From assembly GCA_020636405.1 (NCBI GenBank), contig JACJXW010000007.1:372001-436000 (forward strand): a stretch of 64,000 nucleotides of DNA, written 5' to 3'. How positions within the stretch are numbered: position 1 is the stretch's first letter; each line of letters begins with the position of its first letter. Positions 60,460 through 64,000 of this stretch are shown here, one piece after another. A model generated the notes under the pieces. It was not told the DNA's origin. It saw only the letters and a program-made list of their open reading frames with translations, and ran no database searches. Both the position numbers and the translations under genes were made by a program. The DNA is from Lewinellaceae bacterium. Its GTDB lineage: Bacteria; Bacteroidota; Bacteroidia; Chitinophagales; Saprospiraceae.

Positions 60460-62822
60460 CCAACTATATAGGAAAAGCCGTCAAGCGTGTTGAAGATAAG
60501 CGCTTTATCACCGGTAAGGGACGTTATACGGACGACATCGTCCTGCCGGCTATGGCTCATGCTTACATCGTCCGCAGCCCCTATGCCCATGCCCGGATCA
60601 TAAGCGTGGACACTTCCGCTGCCGAGGCCATGGAAGGGGTAATCAAGGTTTTCACCGGAAAGGATATTGCTGCATCGGGCATCAATGGTATCCCTACCGG
60701 CTGGCAGGTCAATTTCAAGAATGGTGAGACCATGAAAGAACCGCCCCACCCACTGCTTGTAGCCGACAAGGCGCGCTACATGGGGGATGCCGTAGCGGTA
60801 GTGATCGCCGAAACCAAAGAAATTGCCCGGGATGCAGGCGATATAGTAGAGGTAGAGTACGAGGAACTGCCCGCTGTTGCCGATGCCAAAAAGGCCACCG
60901 AGCCCGGCGCTCCGCTTGTCCATGACGATGCGCCCAACAACCTGTGCTTCGATTGGGAGCTCGGCAATCCGAAAGCCGAAGTGAATGAGGCCATGAGTAA
61001 GGCTCACCACATCACCACGCTGGAATTCACCAATCAACGAGTGATCCCCAATGCGATCGAACCGCGCTCGGCCATCGGCCACTACGAAGAGGCCAATGAC
61101 AAATACACGCTCTACACCACCTCCCAAAACCCGCACCTGACCCGCCTGCTGATGTGTGCCTTTGTACTGGGCATCCCCGAGCATAAGGTGCGCGTCGTAG
61201 CACCGGATGTCGGTGGCGGTTTTGGTAGCAAGATCTTCCACTACGCCGAAGAGGCGTTGATGATCTGGTGTTCCCAGCGCCTGAAGCGCCCCGTGAAATG
61301 GACCGCCGACCGAAGTGAAGCGTTTATGACGGACGCTCACGGGCGCGACCACGTCACCAAAGCGGAGATGGGCTTCGATAAAGAAGGGAAGATCGTAGGA
61401 CTGCGCGTTAAGACCTACGCCAACCTGGGCGCCTATTTGTCTACCTTTGCCCCTTGTGTGCCTACCTGGCTGCACGGCACGTTGCTGCAGGGCCTGTATA
61501 CTACTCCTAAGATCAATGTCGACGTGACCGGCGTGTTCACCCACACCGTTATGGTCGACGCCTACCGGGGAGCCGGCCGGCCGGAAGCCACTTACCTCCT
61601 GGAACGCCTGATCGATACAGCTGCCCTGGAGATGAAAATGGATCCGGCCCAGTTGCGGCTGAAGAACTTCATCCCTCCTTTTGATGGCGTCAAACAACCT
61701 GGCTATCAGACACAGGTCGCCCTGCAATACGATAGCGGGAACTACCACGGCGTACTCAACCGGGCGATGGAAATGGTAGGATACGAACAATTCCGCAAGG
61801 AGCAGGAAGCCGCCCGCAAAGAAGGCAAACTGCTGGGTATTGGGTTTTCTACCTATATCGAGGCTTGCGGCATCGCTCCCTCGGCAGTAGTCGGTGCTCT
61901 GGGCGCCCGCGCCGGCCTGTATGAAGTAGGGCAGGTGCGCGTACAGCCTACAGGCAAAGTAAGCGTCTACACCGGCGCCCACTCTCACGGACAAGGCCAT
62001 GAGACCACTTTTGCCCAGGTAGTAGCCGACCGGTTGGGAATTCCCATGGACGATGTCGAGATCATCCACGGTGACTCGGAATCGGTGGCATTCGGTATGG
62101 GCACCTACGGCTCCCGAAGCCTGGCCGTTGGCGGCAGTGCCATCGTCAAGAGCCTGGATAAGATCATAGAAAAGGGCGCCAAGATCGCAGCCCATAAGCT
62201 GGAAGCATCAGAAGAAGACCTCGAATTCGCCGAAGGCAAATGGACCGTAAAGGGCACCGACAAGAGTGTAGGGTTCGGAGATGTGGCACTGACAGCTTAT
62301 GTACCTCACAACTATCCGGCGGGGCTGGAGCCTGGTTTAGACTTTTCGAGTTTCTATGACCCGGCCAACTTCACCTATCCTTTTGGGGCCCACATCGCTG
62401 TTGTGGAGGTAGACAAAGATACCGGGAAGGTCGCGCTCAAACGGTTCATCGCTGTAGATGATGTCGGTAATGTGATCAACCCGATGATCGTCGACGGCCA
62501 GATCCATGGCGGGTTGGCCCAAGGCATCGGACAAGCCTTGTTTGAAGGGGCTTTGTACGATGACAACGGCCAATTGATCAATGGTTCTTACATGGACTAT
62601 ACCATGCCGCGGGCAGATGACCTGCCCTCTTTCGAGCTGGACCGCCAGGTGACACCATGCCCCCACAACCCGCTGGGCGTTAAAGGAGCAGGTGAGGCCG
62701 GAACCATCGGGTCCACTCCTGCGGTGGTCAATGCCGTGATGGACGCCTTGTCGCCATTCGGTATCAAGAACCTGGAAATGCCCCTCACACCGGAGCGTGT
62801 ATGGCGGGCAATGAACTCCTGA
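60456..62822 (+). CDS. coxL: CODH-type molybdenum hydroxylase, large catalytic subunit (form II)
   Basis: This 788-residue molybdopterin-cytosine-dinucleotide-binding subunit of the xanthine dehydrogenase family has VGGGFGSKIFHYAEEALMIW at about residues 248-267 and AYRGAGRPEATYLLERLID at about 369-387. The late catalytic Glu lies in GVKGAGEAGTIGSTPAV (about 743). AYRGAGR is the form II signature, unlike AYxCSFR of form I, which carries the Cu-bound cysteine used for fast CO oxidation. It may therefore oxidise CO poorly or act on another substrate. The order S-L-M is also the form II order. The start MTNYIGKAVKRVEDKRFITG is standard. Confidence 0.94.
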   Translation: MTNYIGKAVKRVEDKRFITGKGRYTDDIVLPAMAHAYIVRSPYAHARIISVDTSAAEAMEGVIKVFTGKDIAASGINGIPTGWQVNFKNGETMKEPPHPLLVADKARYMGDAVAVVIAETKEIARDAGDIVEVEYEELPAVADAKKATEPGAPLVHDDAPNNLCFDWELGNPKAEVNEAMSKAHHITTLEFTNQRVIPNAIEPRSAIGHYEEANDKYTLYTTSQNPHLTRLLMCAFVLGIPEHKVRVVAPDVGGGFGSKIFHYAEEALMIWCSQRLKRPVKWTADRSEAFMTDAHGRDHVTKAEMGFDKEGKIVGLRVKTYANLGAYLSTFAPCVPTWLHGTLLQGLYTTPKINVDVTGVFTHTVMVDAYRGAGRPEATYLLERLIDTAALEMKMDPAQLRLKNFIPPFDGVKQPGYQTQVALQYDSGNYHGVLNRAMEMVGYEQFRKEQEAARKEGKLLGIGFSTYIEACGIAPSAVVGALGARAGLYEVGQVRVQPTGKVSVYTGAHSHGQGHETTFAQVVADRLGIPMDDVEIIHGDSESVAFGMGTYGSRSLAVGGSAIVKSLDKIIEKGAKIAAHKLEASEEDLEFAEGKWTVKGTDKSVGFGDVALTAYVPHNYPAGLEPGLDFSSFYDPANFTYPFGAHIAVVEVDKDTGKVALKRFIAVDDVGNVINPMIVDGQIHGGLAQGIGQALFEGALYDDNGQLINGSYMDYTMPRADDLPSFELDRQVTPCPHNPLGVKGAGEAGTIGSTPAVVNAVMDALSPFGIKNLEMPLTPERVWRAMNS

Positions 62823-62849
62823 TCCTCTTCAATTTCAAAATGTAGAACC

Positions 62850-63704
62850 ATGATTCCCAATAATTTCCAATACCATCGGGCAGCCTCAGTGGACGATGCC
62901 CTAACGCTTATGGCCAAACATGGGATGGACGCCAAACTGCTGGCTGGCGGCCACAGCCTTTTACCAGCCATGAAATTGCGCCTTAATCAGCCGGATGTGC
63001 TGATCGACATCGGCCACCTCAAAGAGCTGCGTTACATCAAAAAAGAGGGCAATGAACTGGTCATCGGCGCCGGTGCTACCCACGACGATATCGCTCATTC
63101 CCAAATGGCCCGCGAGACCTTTAGTATGCTTTCCGAAGCCGCCGACCTGATCGGAGACGTACAGGTGCGCAATAAAGGAACACTGGGCGGCAGCCTTGCC
63201 CACGCCGACCCGGCGGCAGACTGGCCGGCAGTGATGATCGCTGCCCATGCCAATATTGAGGTCAAAGGGCCGCAAGGTACCCGTACCGTCGCTGCCGATG
63301 ACTTTTTCACCGGCTTTTTCTCCACAGCGCTGGCGGACAACGAGATCATCACCGCCATTCGCATTCCGGAGCCGCCAAAAGGTACCAACAGTTCCTACCA
63401 GAAATTCATGCAACCCGCTTCGCGTTTTGCGATCGTCGGTTGCGCGGCATCCATTACCATGAACGGTAGGCTTTGTTCTAAAGTGAGTGTGGCCTTTACC
63501 GGCCTTTCCGATGCCGCTTTCCGGGCGTCGAACATCGAAGCAGCACTCTTTGAGAAAATGCCTACGGAAGAGAATATCACCGCCGCCGTCCAAAAGGCTG
63601 GCGAAGGGGTAATGGCCATGAGCGACCACTTTGCTTCAGAAGAATATCGCCTTCATCTGGCCCGGGTATTTGCCAAACGGGCACTGATGGCTGCGGCAAA
63701 ATAG
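62850..63704 (+). CDS. coxM: CODH-type molybdenum hydroxylase, FAD subunit
   Basis: This 284-residue FAD-binding medium subunit opens FQYHRAASVDDALTLMAKHG. The flavin motifs are LLAGGHSLLPAMKLRLNQPD (about residues 31-50) and RNKGTLGGSLAHADPAADWP (about 108-127), and a C-terminal CO_deh_flav_C-like part follows (VSVAFTGLSDAAFRASNIEA). It takes electrons from CoxS and hands them to a quinone or other acceptor. It lies 27 bases after coxL in the same operon. A terminator follows, then a CoxD-like ATPase with its own promoter. Confidence 0.94.
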   Translation: MIPNNFQYHRAASVDDALTLMAKHGMDAKLLAGGHSLLPAMKLRLNQPDVLIDIGHLKELRYIKKEGNELVIGAGATHDDIAHSQMARETFSMLSEAADLIGDVQVRNKGTLGGSLAHADPAADWPAVMIAAHANIEVKGPQGTRTVAADDFFTGFFSTALADNEIITAIRIPEPPKGTNSSYQKFMQPASRFAIVGCAASITMNGRLCSKVSVAFTGLSDAAFRASNIEAALFEKMPTEENITAAVQKAGEGVMAMSDHFASEEYRLHLARVFAKRALMAAAK

Positions 63705-63832
63705 TTCGTTTCGTGGGACGTTTATGCTCAAACCGATTAGCAGATGAGGGTGGCGTTGCCCGCCTTCATCCGCTACGGGACACTAGAGCCTGTCCGGCTG
63801 GACAGACGGGGTAGCCCGTCCAAAGAGTCATT

Positions 63833-63858
63833 AAGGCGGGATAATCTCCCGCCTTTTT
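63833..63858 (+). terminator. Intrinsic terminator after coxM
   Basis: AAGGCGGG (63833-63840) pairs with CCCGCCTT (63848-63855), and TTT follows, running into an AT-rich -7 box. It separates the coxGSLM transcript from the downstream ATPase gene. Confidence 0.75.
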
Positions 63859-63865
63859 ATATTTG
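63858..63865 (+). promoter_or_regulatory. -7 box of the CoxD-like gene
   Basis: TATATTTG is an exact TAnnTTTG match, 19 bases ahead of the ATG at 63884. It touches the end of the preceding terminator, a compact arrangement. Confidence 0.6.
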
Positions 63866-63883
63866 TAAAAACACAGCATTACC

Positions 63884-64000
63884 ATGATCCAAAATGAGGG
63901 CCTGGAAAGAATACAGAAAATGCTGCGGGAGCAAGGGTACATTACCGAGCCATCCATCGTCATGTCTGTCTTCCTGGCCATGGAACTCCGAAAGCCTCTG
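63884..64000 (+). CDS. CoxD-like MoxR AAA+ ATPase, 3' part cut by window edge
   Basis: The first 39 residues, opening MIQNEGLERIQKMLREQGYI, then VMSVFLAMELRKPL, match the helical lead-in that precedes the Walker A loop in CoxD-type MoxR proteins (xxALxLxKPLLLEGxPGxGKT); the loop itself lies beyond the window. CoxD helps insert or mature the metal centre of CODH-type enzymes and is normally encoded after coxM, often with a VWA gene (coxE). The position therefore supports the call. A separate promoter precedes it. Confidence 0.65.
   Translation, partial: MIQNEGLERIQKMLREQGYITEPSIVMSVFLAMELRKPL

Noticed and set aside
60435..62195. A 586-codon open frame on the minus strand opposite coxL
   Set aside because: It lies wholly antisense to a clear coxL with intact motifs and has no motif of its own. 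Long antisense frames are expected opposite GC-biased codons.
1..64000. CRISPR arrays, tRNA or rRNA genes, transposases, phage genes
   Set aside because: No regularly spaced direct repeats, cloverleaf-like sequences, rRNA-like stretches or integrase/transposase motifs were seen on either strand by eye. A dedicated tool could still find a degenerate copy.

Overview
The window looks like chromosome of a Bacteroidota bacterium, most likely a Saprospiria-type (Lewinella/Haliscomenobacter-like) heterotroph. The evidence is type IX secretion (T9SS) material: a giant type B C-terminal-domain protein with PorP/SprF-like and OmpA/PD40 partners, and a type A sorting domain. It also carries a DUF5686 protein, a Bacteroidota-style atpD-atpC pair split from the rest of ATP synthase, several -7 boxes matching TAnnTTTG, and little sign of Shine-Dalgarno sites. 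The genus cannot be fixed from the sequence. I saw no rRNA, tRNA, CRISPR array, prophage or transposase gene.

Layout. 1-6 kb (minus): lgt (cut by the left edge), mtaB and a large PD40/outer-membrane-barrel protein. 6-9.5 kb: an MBL hydrolase, a repeat-rich intergenic stretch, a T9SS cargo gene whose sorting domain is split by an in-frame TAG, and rnhB. 9.7-16.4 kb: a DUF5686 protein, a DUF1963 protein, an RND/MMPL exporter, and a TetR gene flanked by two palindromes; behind the second palindrome lies a 12-codon stump of an NmrA-like gene. 16-24.6 kb: a secreted endonuclease/phosphatase-fold protein, tandem acyl-CoA ligases, a 41-residue membrane protein missed at usual length cut-offs, a PpiD-like foldase and a radical SAM/SPASM protein. 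24.7-35 kb (minus): a three-gene T9SS type B surface cassette. 35-47 kb: a MITE-like hairpin element, gltX, a polysaccharide deacetylase, an orphan ExbD, a tocopherol-cyclase-like protein, a YkvA protein, aminopeptidase P, an ECF sigma/anti-sigma pair and atpDC. 47-56 kb: glycosyltransferase, DUF5691, MoxR AAA+, an AlgI/AlgX-like O-acetylation pair, and DUF5682. 56-64 kb: scpA, an RsmI-family methylase, nadA, then a coxG-coxS-coxL-coxM molybdenum hydroxylase operon (form II active-site motif) followed by the start of a CoxD-like MoxR ATPase cut by the right edge.

How genes work together. The type B cassette probably builds a very long Ig/HYR-repeat surface protein with its own outer-membrane partners. 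The cox operon encodes the three subunits of a form II CODH-like hydroxylase plus maturation factors. DUF5691-MoxR-DUF5682 are members of a conserved, functionally unresolved MoxR-centred cassette; here an O-acetylation pair lies inside it, and the usual SWIM and VWA partners are not adjacent.

The most notable non-coding observations are an inverted pair of ~155-190-bp dispersed repeats 32 kb apart, a 161-bp MITE-like hairpin, a second AT-rich repeat family at both ends of the window, and tandem terminators around 55.8-56.0 kb that may bound a small RNA. All family assignments come from reading motifs by eye, with no database search.
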